Of a stretch of DNA of 64,000 bases, positions 38,660-47,771 are shown in pieces. The stretch is taken from positions 3,318,001 through 3,382,000 of the forward strand of contig NC_015496.1 in the NCBI RefSeq assembly GCF_000212355.1, given 5' to 3'. Source of the stretch: Dokdonia sp. 4H-3-7-5. GTDB lineage: Bacteria; Bacteroidota; Bacteroidia; Flavobacteriales; Flavobacteriaceae. Both the position numbers and the translations under genes were made by a program. Numbering within the stretch: position 1 is the stretch's first letter; every line of letters starts with the position of its first letter. The notes below the pieces were generated by a model. The model was not told the DNA's origin. It saw only the letters and a list, made by a program, of their open reading frames with translations, and made no database searches.

Positions 38660-39943
38660 TTAACGTCTTCTTGAGTTTTTGTTTCTACTATCAGAACTTT
38701 TACTTCCTCCAGCACTTTTCCCTCGTCCTCCACTGTTACCAGAGTTACGACGACCTTGCTGGTGTCTTGCTTTATTTTCGGCAGCTTCTTTTTTGATCTG
38801 CGCTAGCGTATCTGTTGGCTGAAAACCTTCTAATACTTCGCTATGTAGCTTTTCTCCTAATAGCTTTTCTATCCCTCTTACATAATCTACCTCATCCACT
38901 CCTACTAGTGATATTGCTTGACCACTTGCTCCTGCCCTACCAGTACGACCTATACGGTGTACATAATCTTCTGGCACATTAGGAAGCTCATAGTTAATCA
39001 CATAAGGTAATAATGGGATATCAAGTCCACGAGCAGCAATGTCTGTTGCTACAAGTACGCGAACTTTTCCACTCTTAAAACCAGCAAGTGCTTTTACTCT
39101 TGCGTTTTGTGTTTTATTACCGTGTATTGCTGCAGATGAGATTCCGTCTTTCTCTAATTTTTGAGAAAGTCTGTTTGCACCGTGCTTAGTTCTTGTGAAC
39201 ACCAGCACTTGATCCCAGTTTCCTTCTCTTATAAATTTGATAAGCATTTCTGTTTTACGAGACTTATCTACTCTATACGATTTTTGATCTACTTTCTCTG
39301 CAGTAGTGTTTTCTGGTGTTGCTTCTACTAATACAGGATTAGTAAGAATGCTACTTGCAAACTTCTTAATATCTGTATTAAACGTTGCACTAAAAAGGAG
39401 GTTCTGCCTTTTCGCCGGAACCATTTTTAATACTTTCTTTATATCATGTATAAAGCCCATATCAAGCATACGGTCTGCTTCATCAAGTACTAAAAACTCT
39501 ACATCAGAAAGGCTCAATAAACCTTGATTTTGTAAATCTAATAGTCTACCAGGAGTGGCAACTAGAATATCTACTCCTTGACGTAAGGTGCGTACTTGTG
39601 GGTTCTGGTTTACCCCACCAAAGATGACCATAGATTTTATATCTACGTACTTACTGTACTCTAATACATTCTCTTGTATTTGAGCAGCAAGCTCTCTTGT
39701 AGGTGTAAGCACTAGTGCTCTTATCTTACGGCGTCCTTGTTTTGGGTTATTTATAAGCCTATGGATCATAGGCAGTGTGAATCCTGCAGTTTTTCCTGTT
39801 CCGGTTTGTGCACTTGCAAGAACATCTTTGCCTTGAAGTACTACTGGAATTGCTTTTTGTTGAATAGGTGATGGCGTTGTATAGCCTTTTTCGCTCACAG
39901 CTTTGAGCAGGGCATCAGAGAGCCCTAAAGATTTAAATGACAT
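38660..39943 (-). CDS. DEAD-box RNA helicase, RhlE-like
   Basis: 427 residues. Motifs in order: Q motif [14 protein letters not shown], motif [32 protein letters not shown] (DEAD), SATF, then in domain 2 [15 protein letters not shown] and [10 protein letters not shown]. The C-terminal ~60 residues are Gly/Ser/Arg/Lys-rich and probably bind RNA. RhlE-type helicases act in ribosome assembly and RNA turnover, often at low temperature. Monocistronic. Confidence 0.95.
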   Translation of the reverse strand: MSFKSLGLSDALLKAVSEKGYTTPSPIQQKAIPVVLQGKDVLASAQTGTGKTAGFTLPMIHRLINNPKQGRRKIRALVLTPTRELAAQIQENVLEYSKYVDIKSMVIFGGVNQNPQVRTLRQGVDILVATPGRLLDLQNQGLLSLSDVEFLVLDEADRMLDMGFIHDIKKVLKMVPAKRQNLLFSATFNTDIKKFASSILTNPVLVEATPENTTAEKVDQKSYRVDKSRKTEMLIKFIREGNWDQVLVFTRTKHGANRLSQKLEKDGISSAAIHGNKTQNARVKALAGFKSGKVRVLVATDIAARGLDIPLLPYVINYELPNVPEDYVHRIGRTGRAGASGQAISLVGVDEVDYVRGIEKLLGEKLHSEVLEGFQPTDTLAQIKKEAAENKARHQQGRRNSGNSGGRGKSAGGSKSSDSRNKNSRRR

Positions 39944-40079
39944 ATAAAGGTTTTGTGAAATGACCTAAATGTAGTCACTTCCTTAAAGCGCGAAGGTAGG
40001 GCTTATTTAATTAGTTACTCCGCTATTAGCAAAGTGTTGTGACTATATGCCTTCTTTACACAGAAGGATTTGACTGTCA

Positions 40080-40835
40080 CTAGCCTTTCCAGAATTTTAA
40101 ACGCTTTTTAAGTCGTTTCTTTTTATAAAAAGCTTTTTGAAATTTTTGTACTCCTGCTAGCATGGCATTAAATACTTTTTTCTCATTATCACCACTCTCT
40201 ACAGCATAAGCACTAGCCATCACTGCAATATCCTCAGGACGTGGAGATAATCGCGCAAAGTTATTCATGCGAGTTTCAAAATCCATAGGGCCAAATTTCA
40301 TCCTATTAAGATCGACCAAGTAAAAATCATAGCCTTTATCTGTGATAACAATGAGTGTATTACCTAGAGAGTGATCAAGAAAGTGTATTCCCTTTTTATG
40401 TAAACTATACGTAAACCTTGCAAAAGCACTTAGTATATCTTTATTCCCTATGTAAGGAGATGCTTCACATAGCTCTCTATACGTAAGATCATAGTTGAGA
40501 TGATTACTCACATAAAAACTTTGCCCAAACAACACTCCTTCTTCTTCAAAATAAGCAATGGGTTGTGGTGTAAGAATACCGTTTTCTAAAAGTTTATGAG
40601 CATACTCAAAAGATCTTGCTGCTTTTGAGCTACGAAGATATCTATAAGCTAATCTATTAATAAGATTAGGCACCTTAAATGACTTCACATTAATCACCCT
40701 TCCTCCTACTTCAAAAAGCTTTAAAGAATTGCGCTTGCGCTCATCAAACTTCTTACCGGAAGTATCAAAATCTGTAATACATTGCTCGATTGCTTTTGTA
40801 TCACCCTTAAAATTTTTAGAGAAAACTATGTTCAC
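40080..40835 (-). CDS. KDO kinase/InaA-like lipopolysaccharide kinase-family protein
   Basis: 251 residues. Protein-kinase-like fold of the Kdo/WaaP family: INVKSFKVPNLINRLAYRYL with the ATP-site Lys, catalytic loop HFLDHSLGNTL (H, D, N) and metal-site FYLVDLNRM. It probably phosphorylates a sugar of the lipid A core or a related glycan on the cytoplasmic face of the inner membrane. No glycosyltransferase genes are adjacent, so it is not part of a core-biosynthesis cluster here. The longer upstream region shows no promoter I would stand by. Confidence 0.85.
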   Translation of the reverse strand: MNIVFSKNFKGDTKAIEQCITDFDTSGKKFDERKRNSLKLFEVGGRVINVKSFKVPNLINRLAYRYLRSSKAARSFEYAHKLLENGILTPQPIAYFEEEGVLFGQSFYVSNHLNYDLTYRELCEASPYIGNKDILSAFARFTYSLHKKGIHFLDHSLGNTLIVITDKGYDFYLVDLNRMKFGPMDFETRMNNFARLSPRPEDIAVMASAYAVESGDNEKKVFNAMLAGVQKFQKAFYKKKRLKKRLKFWKG

Positions 40836-41015
40836 AGGTATGAGTTAGTTAAGATGGTAATTAATGTCGTTGCGTTAGAAATTCATAAGAAGTCGCTCTT
40901 ACGATTACAGTCGCTTACTATAAAACATCAATACATTATATCCCGCAAATATATAAAATTGCTATCCTTCCCTTTACAAAGTGCCTTAGAGTATACTAAT
41001 AAAAAAAGAATAGGT

Positions 41016-41023
41016 TATTTTTG
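41016..41023 (+). promoter_or_regulatory. Promoter -7 box for the Sua5-family gene
   Basis: TATTTTTG matches TAnnTTTG, 17 bp before the ATG at 41040. Confidence 0.5.
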
Positions 41024-41039
41024 CAGTTAAATTTATTTG

Positions 41040-41600
41040 ATGAAACAAGAACACGACGCAGCACTAGCCGTTTTAAAAAGAGGTGGCCTTATTCTTTACC
41101 CTACAGATACTGTATGGGGAATAGGTTGTGATGCTACAAACCCAGATGCCGTAGATAAAGTATATGCACTTAAAAAGCGCGCAGAGAGTAAATCTCTTAT
41201 CTGTCTTGTAAGTGATTTTAAAATGCTTAACCAGTATATTGAAAATATTCCTGAGGTAGCTTATGACATACTCAAATATGCTGCAAAACCTACTACAATC
41301 ATCTATGATGATCCTATACGTATAGCGACTAATGTGATTGCACCAGATAACAGCACTGCCTTTAGAGTGTGTCGCAATCAGTTTTGTAACTTTTTACTTA
41401 AAAAGTTTAGAAAACCTATCGTTTCTACAAGCGCAAATATAACTGGAAAGCCTACCCCTCAAAGTTTTAGTGAGATTTCTCAAGAAATTATAGACGGTGT
41501 AGATTATGTAGTGAATTTAGATCGTGATCGCACATCAACTAAACCTAGCGCAATTATAAAACTTACAGAAGATGGTAAAGTAACCATCATTAGAGAATAA
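41040..41600 (+). CDS. L-threonylcarbamoyladenylate synthase (Sua5/YciO/YrdC family)
   Basis: 186 residues from the ATG at 41040; a TTG at 41037 is an unlikely start. Conserved PTDTVWGIGCDATNP and KKRAESKSLICLV, plus STSANITGKP, which together form the nucleotide and threonine site. It makes the carbamoyl-AMP intermediate for t6A37 in ANN-decoding tRNAs. The stand-alone form without a C-terminal Sua5 domain is normal. The gene cca lies about 126 bp downstream on the same strand, so two tRNA-maturation genes sit together. Confidence 0.92.
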   Translation: MKQEHDAALAVLKRGGLILYPTDTVWGIGCDATNPDAVDKVYALKKRAESKSLICLVSDFKMLNQYIENIPEVAYDILKYAAKPTTIIYDDPIRIATNVIAPDNSTAFRVCRNQFCNFLLKKFRKPIVSTSANITGKPTPQSFSEISQEIIDGVDYVVNLDRDRTSTKPSAIIKLTEDGKVTIIRE

Positions 41601-41671
41601 TTCATTTAAGTACCTACTTTTAATTAAGTAAGCCTATCTCTATTTTTATAAAAATATGCTTGGCATGATCT

Positions 41672-41687
41672 CGCTTTCGCGAAAATG
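41672..41687. repeat. Dispersed palindrome, copy 12 (imperfect)
   Basis: CGCTTTCGCGAAAATG, right arm degraded, in the gap before cca, 39 bp upstream of its start. Confidence 0.85.
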
Positions 41688-41726
41688 TGCCAAATCCACA
41701 CCTTTACCTCTATTTAAATTCTAGTA

Positions 41727-43142
41727 ATGAATCTAAAGAACGCACTCTCCCTTCCTATCTTTAACAATATTTCTAATGCCGCAGATGCACTCGAACTAGA
41801 AACCTACGTTATAGGTGGATTTGTACGCGATTACCTTTTAAAACGTAATAAAGAAGTAAAAGATATTGATGTTGTAGCTGTGGGTAGTGGTATTGCACTT
41901 GCTCGTAAAGTATCGCAAATTTTACCGAACAAGCCTAAAGTACAAGTATTTAAAACATACGGTACTGCTATGTTACGTTCTGGTAATATGGATATTGAGT
42001 TTGTAGGTGCCCGTAAAGAATCTTATGCTACAGAAAGTCGTAATCCCGTAGTAGAAGATGGCACACTAGAAGATGACCAAAACCGTCGTGACTTTACTAT
42101 AAACGCACTAGCTATTAAACTTAATGATAACGGTTATGGCGATGTGATTGATCCCTTTAATGGAATAAGCGATCTTGAACGTAAGATTATAAGAACGCCC
42201 TTAGATCCAGATATCACATACAGTGACGATCCACTTCGTATGATGCGTGCAATCCGTTTTGCTTCACAGCTAGACTTCATGATTGAGCGCACGTCGCTTG
42301 AGTCTATCACTAAAAATGCAGAGCGCATTAAGATTATTACAAACGAGCGCATTGTAGATGAGCTTAATAAAATAATGTTGAGCCCTACTCCTTCTAAAGG
42401 TTTTTTACTGCTGGAAAAAACAGGACTACTCCCATATATCTTACCGGAGCTTATGGCGTTAAAAGGCATAGATGAGATTGAGGGGCAAAAGCATAAAGAC
42501 AACTTTTACCACACCCTTGAAGTGGTAGATAACATCTCCGAACATACTGATGATCTCTGGTTACGCTGGGCTGCATTGTTACATGACATAGGTAAAGCGC
42601 CAACAAAGAAGTTTTCAAAAAAGGTGGGCTGGACCTTTCATGGGCACGAGTTTGTAGGCTCAAAAATGGTTTACAAATTATTTAAACGCCTGAAAATGCC
42701 ATTAAATGACAAAATGAAATTTGTCCAAAAAATGGTACTTATGAGTTCGCGACCTATCGTTATCTCAGAAGATCATGTTACAGATAGCGCTGTACGAAGA
42801 CTCATTTTTGACGCAGGAGATCATATTGAAGATCTCATGACACTATGTGAGGCAGACATCACTACCAAAAACCCAAAACGCTTTAAGAGATACCACAACA
42901 ATTTTAAAGTAGTACGTGAGAAAATGAAAGAGGTTGAAGAGCGTGACCACGTGCGCAACTTTCAGCCGCCAGTTTCTGGAGAGGAAATCATGGAAGCTTT
43001 TAATCTTAAACCAGGTCGTGAGATAGGGATACTTAAGGAAGCAATTAAAGAAGCTATCTTAGAAGGTGAAATCCCTAACGAAAAGGAAGCTGCCATTGCT
43101 TTTATGATCAAAAAAGCAAAAGACATAAAACTCATTAAATAG
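41727..43142 (+). CDS. cca: CCA-adding tRNA nucleotidyltransferase with HD domain
   Basis: 471 residues. N-terminal nucleotidyltransferase: IGGFVRDYLL, DIDVVAVGSG (metal Asp pair) and the RRDFTINALAI motif. The RNA-binding neck and body follow, with PLRMMRAIRFA, and the C-terminal HD domain has LLHDIGKAP. It adds or repairs the 3' CCA of tRNAs; the HD part may remove a cyclic phosphate. Downstream terminator is shared with the convergent CDGSH gene. Confidence 0.95.
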   Translation: MNLKNALSLPIFNNISNAADALELETYVIGGFVRDYLLKRNKEVKDIDVVAVGSGIALARKVSQILPNKPKVQVFKTYGTAMLRSGNMDIEFVGARKESYATESRNPVVEDGTLEDDQNRRDFTINALAIKLNDNGYGDVIDPFNGISDLERKIIRTPLDPDITYSDDPLRMMRAIRFASQLDFMIERTSLESITKNAERIKIITNERIVDELNKIMLSPTPSKGFLLLEKTGLLPYILPELMALKGIDEIEGQKHKDNFYHTLEVVDNISEHTDDLWLRWAALLHDIGKAPTKKFSKKVGWTFHGHEFVGSKMVYKLFKRLKMPLNDKMKFVQKMVLMSSRPIVISEDHVTDSAVRRLIFDAGDHIEDLMTLCEADITTKNPKRFKRYHNNFKVVREKMKEVEERDHVRNFQPPVSGEEIMEAFNLKPGREIGILKEAIKEAILEGEIPNEKEAAIAFMIKKAKDIKLIK

Positions 43143-43161
43143 AGAAGGTTTTCATTCAACT

Positions 43162-43202
43162 AAAAAGCCCTTAGCATATCGTAGATATACTAAGGGCTTT
43201 TT
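43162..43202. terminator. Bidirectional terminator between cca and the CDGSH gene
   Basis: Stem AAAAAGCCCTTAG/CTAAGGGCTTTTT with a long loop, A run and T run on opposite sides. Confidence 0.85.
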
Positions 43203-43220
43203 AATAACAGTTAGTTAAGT

Positions 43221-43475
43221 TTATCCTATTTCACACGTCTTGTGACTTCCATCACAGTATGGTGGATTCTTTGTCATCTTACAGTTACATAAGTATGCTG
43301 TCCCTGTCTTTTCTGCTTCAAAACGTAAGCTAGGCGTACTTTCTGCTGCTTTGTGTCCTCCGTCGCAAAAAGGTTGCTTCTCAGAGTGACCACAAGTGCA
43401 CCATGAATATTTCTTTCCTTCTTCTAGCTCTACTGCTATTGGTGCAATACCTGCTACCTTTTTATTGTCTTCCAT
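43221..43475 (-). CDS. Double CDGSH iron-sulfur protein
   Basis: 84 residues. Two CDGSH-type motifs, CxC-x8-C-x3-H: C26, C28, C37, H41 (WCTCGHSEKQPFCDGGHK) and C63, C65, C74, H78. Each should bind a redox-active 2Fe-2S cluster with Cys3-His ligation. Such small soluble proteins are linked to cluster transfer or redox sensing. It follows the metallo-beta-lactamase gene on the same strand after a 45-bp gap and may be co-transcribed with it. Family call is firm. Confidence 0.93.
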   Translation of the reverse strand: MEDNKKVAGIAPIAVELEEGKKYSWCTCGHSEKQPFCDGGHKAAESTPSLRFEAEKTGTAYLCNCKMTKNPPYCDGSHKTCEIG

Positions 43476-43520
43476 AATTTATTTGATAATCACCTCAAAG
43501 AGTGGTGATGATTTATATTT

Positions 43521-44312
43521 TTAATTTGTAGCGACTTCAACTGTCTCTTCGTTATCGCCTATTACTTCACTACTCTTCTGGAACATACCAATTGTATAGT
43601 CAAGTAACTCTTTATCTCCTCTACCACCATGTCCAGGAATCACTTGTAAGACATTTGGATAACGATTTTGTAAAGTAGTTACCGTGTTTGCCCACTCATC
43701 GAGATTTGCATCTGCAAGATTTCCTTTTGTTCCATCTAGCGGCTTGATCATACAACCACCTAATAAAATATCTGATGCTGGTATGTATGCAATAGAATTA
43801 TCATCACTGTGAGCAGGTCCTAGATACTCCATTACAATAAAATTTTCGGCTATCTGTATGCTGTCTTTTTGTGAGAAAGGATTACTAATAGCTAGAGAAT
43901 CTTTGGCTAGTAATGCTGCTGTTTTGGCAGAAGCGTAAGTGGGTATTTTTGCTTTCGCGAAAGCGTTAATACCACCAGCACCATCTATATGAGAGTGACT
44001 CACTTGCACCCCTTTTATAGTTGCCTTTAGGTCTTCTTGTACAAATGTGATAAGCTGTTCAGAAAGTGTATCGTTAAGAGGTGTGTCAAAAATAAAAGCT
44101 TCGCTTCCTTCTACTCGTATGTAACCATTGCAAGGAATATAACCACCATAACTATCTTTTAGGTAAGATACATGCACGTAGTCTTGCTCTGATAATTTTA
44201 TGATCTCCAAGGATCTTACATATGGTTCTGGATCATACTTACTATTATCAAAACAGGAGTTTAATAGTAGTACGGCTAGACAGATCCCTAACATCTGTAG
44301 TAGTCGACACAT
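43521..44312 (-). CDS. Subclass B1 metallo-beta-lactamase, lipoprotein form
   Basis: 263 residues. Signal MCRLLQMLGICLAVLLLNSC ends in a lipobox Cys, so it is likely membrane-anchored. All six B1 zinc ligands are present: H106-S-H108-I-D110, H168 in GPAHSDDN, C187 in GGCMIK and H228 in PGHG. GNLADAN after the Cys also matches the NDM/VIM-like core. It should hydrolyse beta-lactams including carbapenems if substrate specificity follows the family; chromosomal B1 enzymes are common in flavobacteria. A palindrome copy at 43950 encodes NAFAKAK directly after the DGAGGI motif, with the same spacing as in NDM-1. Only 8 bp separate it from the helicase gene, so they are probably one transcript. Confidence 0.92.
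   Translation of the reverse strand: MCRLLQMLGICLAVLLLNSCFDNSKYDPEPYVRSLEIIKLSEQDYVHVSYLKDSYGGYIPCNGYIRVEGSEAFIFDTPLNDTLSEQLITFVQEDLKATIKGVQVSHSHIDGAGGINAFAKAKIPTYASAKTAALLAKDSLAISNPFSQKDSIQIAENFIVMEYLGPAHSDDNSIAYIPASDILLGGCMIKPLDGTKGNLADANLDEWANTVTTLQNRYPNVLQVIPGHGGRGDKELLDYTIGMFQKSSEVIGDNEETVEVATN
43950..43965. repeat. Dispersed palindrome, copy 13 (one mismatch, in gene)
   Basis: TGCTTTCGCGAAAGCG inside the metallo-beta-lactamase gene, read as AFAKA in the helix after the HxHxD zinc motif. Confidence 0.9.
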
Positions 44313-44320
44313 TTCTTTAC

Positions 44321-45679
44321 TTATTTACGTTTATTTCTTTTGTTGTAGTTCTTATCTCCCCTAGTCTTAGGTTTCTTATATTTTTGGGCTATTTCCCTTC
44401 TATAAGCACCACCTAAATTGACCTTAGAGTTCTTTTCACTTTTATCATGAAAAGCTGGCCCCGGAGCATCGTCATCATTTTTATTCCATCGATGCGGATT
44501 AAAAATTTCTTTTGCTTCTGGGCGTTCCTCTGGAGTAAGTTCCTTAGAAATCGCAACATCTTCTGGCAGCGGTTGAATAGCAACCTTTACTCCCATTAAT
44601 GCTTCGATTTCTGCTAGATATTCATCCTCTTCTGGAGTACTTAACACAATAGAAACTCCTTCTTTTTGAGCACGACCTGTACGACCTATTCTGTGCAGGT
44701 AATTTTCTGGAAAACGTGGAGTGTTAATGTTGATTACATGTGTAATATCATCTATATCAAGACCACGTGCCATTACATCTGTAGCTACCATCATACGTAC
44801 CTTCCCTTTTGCAAATGCATTGATACTATTGATACGGTAGTTTTGCGTTTTATTTGAGTGTATAAGATCTACATCACCCGGAAATGCTTCTTCTAATTTT
44901 AAATAAAGTCTGTCTGCCATGCGTTTATCACGCACAAATAATAGAGTTTTTGGGTACTTCTTTGAGAAAGCAAGTTCTTCTAAAAGGAAATTTACCTTTG
45001 TATAAAAGTTAGGCATTTTATAACCTATCTGCGTGATATTTTCTAGCGGTGTACCACTTTTTGCAACCCTAATAAATTGAGGTGTGCTAAAGAAATCTTT
45101 TATAAGTGCATCCACATCTTCTGTCATCGTTGCACTAAACATGATATGCTGGCGACGCTTAGGTAGAATATCAAAAATATTCATGAGCTGCGGTCTAAAA
45201 CCTAGATCAAGCATCACATCTACCTCATCAATCACCACTTTCTGGATACTCTTGAGTTGTAATACTCTACTCACCGCAAGGTCATAAAGCCTTCCTGGAG
45301 TAGCAACCACAATATCTTGCCCTTGAGCAATAAGTGCTTTTTGAGTATTAATATTTGCTCCTCCATATACACCAGCCACGCGCACATCTATGTACGTTGT
45401 AAGCTTTTCTAACTCACTTACCACTTGCAGCACTAATTCTCTTGTAGGGACAAGGATAAGCACACGCGGATTCTCTTGGCGAGAATATGGTAGTGTTCTA
45501 AGTATAGGAAGTAAATACGCGTAGGTTTTACCCGTACCAGTTTGTGCAATCCCAACCACATCTCCACCAGACATAACTGGAGCGAGTGCATCCACCTGTA
45601 TAGGAGTAGGTTGAGTGAATCCCATATCGTCTAGGGCATTCCACAAAAATTTATCGAGATTGAGGTCTTTAAAAGTCAT
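44321..45679 (-). CDS. DEAD-box RNA helicase
   Basis: 452 residues. Q motif GFTQPTPIQVDAL, motif [34 protein letters not shown] where the DEAD box is read as DEVD, SAT, then VRMMVATDVMARGLDID and [10 protein letters not shown]. The DEVD variant keeps the catalytic Asp-Glu and final Asp. The C-terminal ~80 residues are basic and likely RNA-binding. It is upstream of the metallo-beta-lactamase gene on one probable transcript. Confidence 0.93.
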   Translation of the reverse strand: MTFKDLNLDKFLWNALDDMGFTQPTPIQVDALAPVMSGGDVVGIAQTGTGKTYAYLLPILRTLPYSRQENPRVLILVPTRELVLQVVSELEKLTTYIDVRVAGVYGGANINTQKALIAQGQDIVVATPGRLYDLAVSRVLQLKSIQKVVIDEVDVMLDLGFRPQLMNIFDILPKRRQHIMFSATMTEDVDALIKDFFSTPQFIRVAKSGTPLENITQIGYKMPNFYTKVNFLLEELAFSKKYPKTLLFVRDKRMADRLYLKLEEAFPGDVDLIHSNKTQNYRINSINAFAKGKVRMMVATDVMARGLDIDDITHVININTPRFPENYLHRIGRTGRAQKEGVSIVLSTPEEDEYLAEIEALMGVKVAIQPLPEDVAISKELTPEERPEAKEIFNPHRWNKNDDDAPGPAFHDKSEKNSKVNLGGAYRREIAQKYKKPKTRGDKNYNKRNKRK

Positions 45680-45868
45680 AGCTATAAACGCGAAAATACC
45701 TCTTTTTTAAAGATTGACAGTACTTTAGAGCGTATTATCGCTTAAAAGTATATCATTTGTGGGTATTGCCTCTTTTTAGAATTTGGTCACGCAATAATAA
45801 TCAGCAATCTTCTTTTGGGATAGAATTTTCAGAACTATACTAAGTCTCAATAATGAAACTATAACACA

Positions 45869-45901
45869 TAAAAAAAGCACTCACGATGATGTGAGCGCTT
45901 T
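45869..45901 (-). terminator. Terminator after the ABC permease gene
   Basis: Stem AAAGCACTCAC/GTGAGCGCTTT with one mismatch; the A run is a T run on the minus strand. Confidence 0.75.
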
Positions 45902-45911
45902 GGTGTATATA

Positions 45912-45927
45912 CGCTTTCGCGAAAGCG
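45912..45927. repeat. Dispersed palindrome, copy 14 (perfect)
   Basis: Perfect core with TA on the left, between the ABC permease stop (45933) and its terminator. Confidence 0.9.
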
Positions 45928-45932
45928 AGATC

Positions 45933-46775
45933 TTATAAATCCCTCTTCTTAAGCAAGGCAAGACTCGCATAAATAAATATGAATATCCATAGAGATACAA
46001 TGGCAATCTCGTGGAAATATACCGTGTAATCTGAAAGCACATCTGCCTGAATCTGATTTGCTGCAGACTGTACTACGTTTAATCTTGTAATAGGTTGTTC
46101 AATAAGATTACTCATAGACTCAAGCGGCAAAAACTGTGTTACATTACTGCGCAAGCCTTCCATGTCATACTTCTCTTGAAAGAACAAGCACACTAATTGT
46201 ACTACGCCTTCAAAGAAATACCACATCAATAAAAATCCTAATGCAAAAGCCGAACGCTTTATTAATATTCCTAAAAAGAGACAGAATGAAAAGAATGCGA
46301 CTAATTTGATAAAAAAGGCTAACAAGTACTCCATGTCAGAAAAAACGATAGATGCCTCTGTAAAATCTGAAAAAGCAAAGCCTAAAATCAAACTCAATAC
46401 TGCTACAAATATGGTAGACACTGCCGAAAATACAACGACCGTAAGAAACTTAGAAAGTATAAACTCTTTCTTGCTTAATCCATCTATAAGGTTTTGCTTG
46501 AGTGTTCTGTTGCTATATTCATTTGCCGTCATGGAGACAATCACTACGGCAAGAAAAAATTTAAGTATAGCCGCAACATAGGTGTTAAAGTGCCAGATGT
46601 AAGGGAAATTAAATATACCCTGATCTGCCAAGCGGAATTCGGCTCCAAAAAGATTAAATTTTATAGAGGCAAGCAATGCAATTGCAGAAAGTAAAATGAA
46701 ATAGCCAATTATGAGTACCCGAGACGTTTTACTGTGCTTGAGTTTATGATATTCTATGGTAAGTAGTCGTAACAT
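45933..46775 (-). CDS. ABC transporter permease (ABC-2 type)
   Basis: 280 residues with about six membrane segments: one near 20-40, then 85-105, 115-150, 165-190, and a last one near 255-272 before a Lys-rich end. Layout and ANEYSNRTLKQNLIDGLSK EF match ABC-2 permeases such as gliding/NatB-like exporters. It pairs with the ATPase encoded 8 bp upstream. Substrate unknown; the family exports lipids, drugs or peptides. Confidence 0.88.
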   Translation of the reverse strand: MLRLLTIEYHKLKHSKTSRVLIIGYFILLSAIALLASIKFNLFGAEFRLADQGIFNFPYIWHFNTYVAAILKFFLAVVIVSMTANEYSNRTLKQNLIDGLSKKEFILSKFLTVVVFSAVSTIFVAVLSLILGFAFSDFTEASIVFSDMEYLLAFFIKLVAFFSFCLFLGILIKRSAFALGFLLMWYFFEGVVQLVCLFFQEKYDMEGLRSNVTQFLPLESMSNLIEQPITRLNVVQSAANQIQADVLSDYTVYFHEIAIVSLWIFIFIYASLALLKKRDL

Positions 46776-46783
46776 CTGGTTGG

Positions 46784-47677
46784 TTAGTTTTTAGTTAATT
46801 CAAGGAATTGCTCTTCAAGGCTTTCTTTACGCTTCACTAAGTGCGTAAGTACAATACCTTGCTGGTGTAGTTGGGTATTTAACGTTTTCGCGTCAAGCGG
46901 ATTTGTTAAAAATCCCGTGAGAAGATCATCTTTTATACTTACTTCTCCAAAGTCTGAATGACTCTCTAAATACGTTTTTAATAATGCAAGATTATCTGAA
47001 CGTAGCTCAAAAAATCCGTGACTTGCATTCATGGCATCTACACGTCCAGCATATAGTTTTACTCCTTTACGTAAGATCACGACATGCGTACATACTTTTT
47101 CTACCTCGTCTAGTAAGTGAGAAGCTAAGAGAATGGTAGTTCCCCCTGCTGCAATGTTTTTTATAATCTCTCTTATCTGGTGTATTCCCTGAGGATCTAA
47201 ACCATTGGTAGGTTCGTCAAGAATTAAAATCTCTGGATCATTAAGCAATGCAGAGGCTATTGCAAGACGCTGTTTCATACCTAAAGAATACGTGCTAAAC
47301 TTGCTGTGCATGCGATCTAGTAGACCTACGATAGTAAGCTTTTCTTGTATCTTATCTGGTGAGACATCCTTAATCTTACAAACTAGAGCAAGATTTTGTG
47401 CCGCTGTCATATAAGGGTAAAAATTAGGCCGCTCTATAATTGCTCCTACTTTCTTTAAAGCATTGTGTGTAGTATCTGTCCCGTCAAACCAGTGGAAGGT
47501 TCCTGCGGTAGGATTCACTACATTGAGCACCATCCCTAAGGTGGTAGATTTACCACTACCATTAGGTCCTAGAATTCCGTACACATTTCCTTTTTCTATC
47601 GTAAACGAGAGATCATTTACGGCCTTCACATGGCCGTAATGCTTCGTAAGATTGTTAATCGTTAATATAGTTTCCAA
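46784..47677 (-). CDS. ABC transporter ATP-binding protein
   Basis: 297 residues. Walker A GPNGSGKSTT near residue 40, the signature YSLGMKQRLAIA and Walker B ILILDEPTNGLDP, then the H-loop ASHLLDEV. The ~90-residue C-terminal part (after LRKGVKLYAG) is typical of CcmA/NatA-type exporters. It pairs with the downstream permease. First gene of a two-gene operon. Confidence 0.95.
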   Translation of the reverse strand: METILTINNLTKHYGHVKAVNDLSFTIEKGNVYGILGPNGSGKSTTLGMVLNVVNPTAGTFHWFDGTDTTHNALKKVGAIIERPNFYPYMTAAQNLALVCKIKDVSPDKIQEKLTIVGLLDRMHSKFSTYSLGMKQRLAIASALLNDPEILILDEPTNGLDPQGIHQIREIIKNIAAGGTTILLASHLLDEVEKVCTHVVILRKGVKLYAGRVDAMNASHGFFELRSDNLALLKTYLESHSDFGEVSIKDDLLTGFLTNPLDAKTLNTQLHQQGIVLTHLVKRKESLEEQFLELTKN

Positions 47678-47771
47678 TATCTCGGTTGTTTTTTGATTGC
47701 TAGTGTTTACAAGACGTTTGTCTCTACTATTTGTTACAAGCCTTTAGTATCTTTACATAAAATACACCCCA

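Noticed and set aside
46886-46905. AACGTTTTCGCGTCAAGCG near the ABC ATPase gene as a further palindrome copy
   Set aside because: Too many changes; the core TTTCGCGAAA is broken and the stretch is well inside conserved coding sequence.
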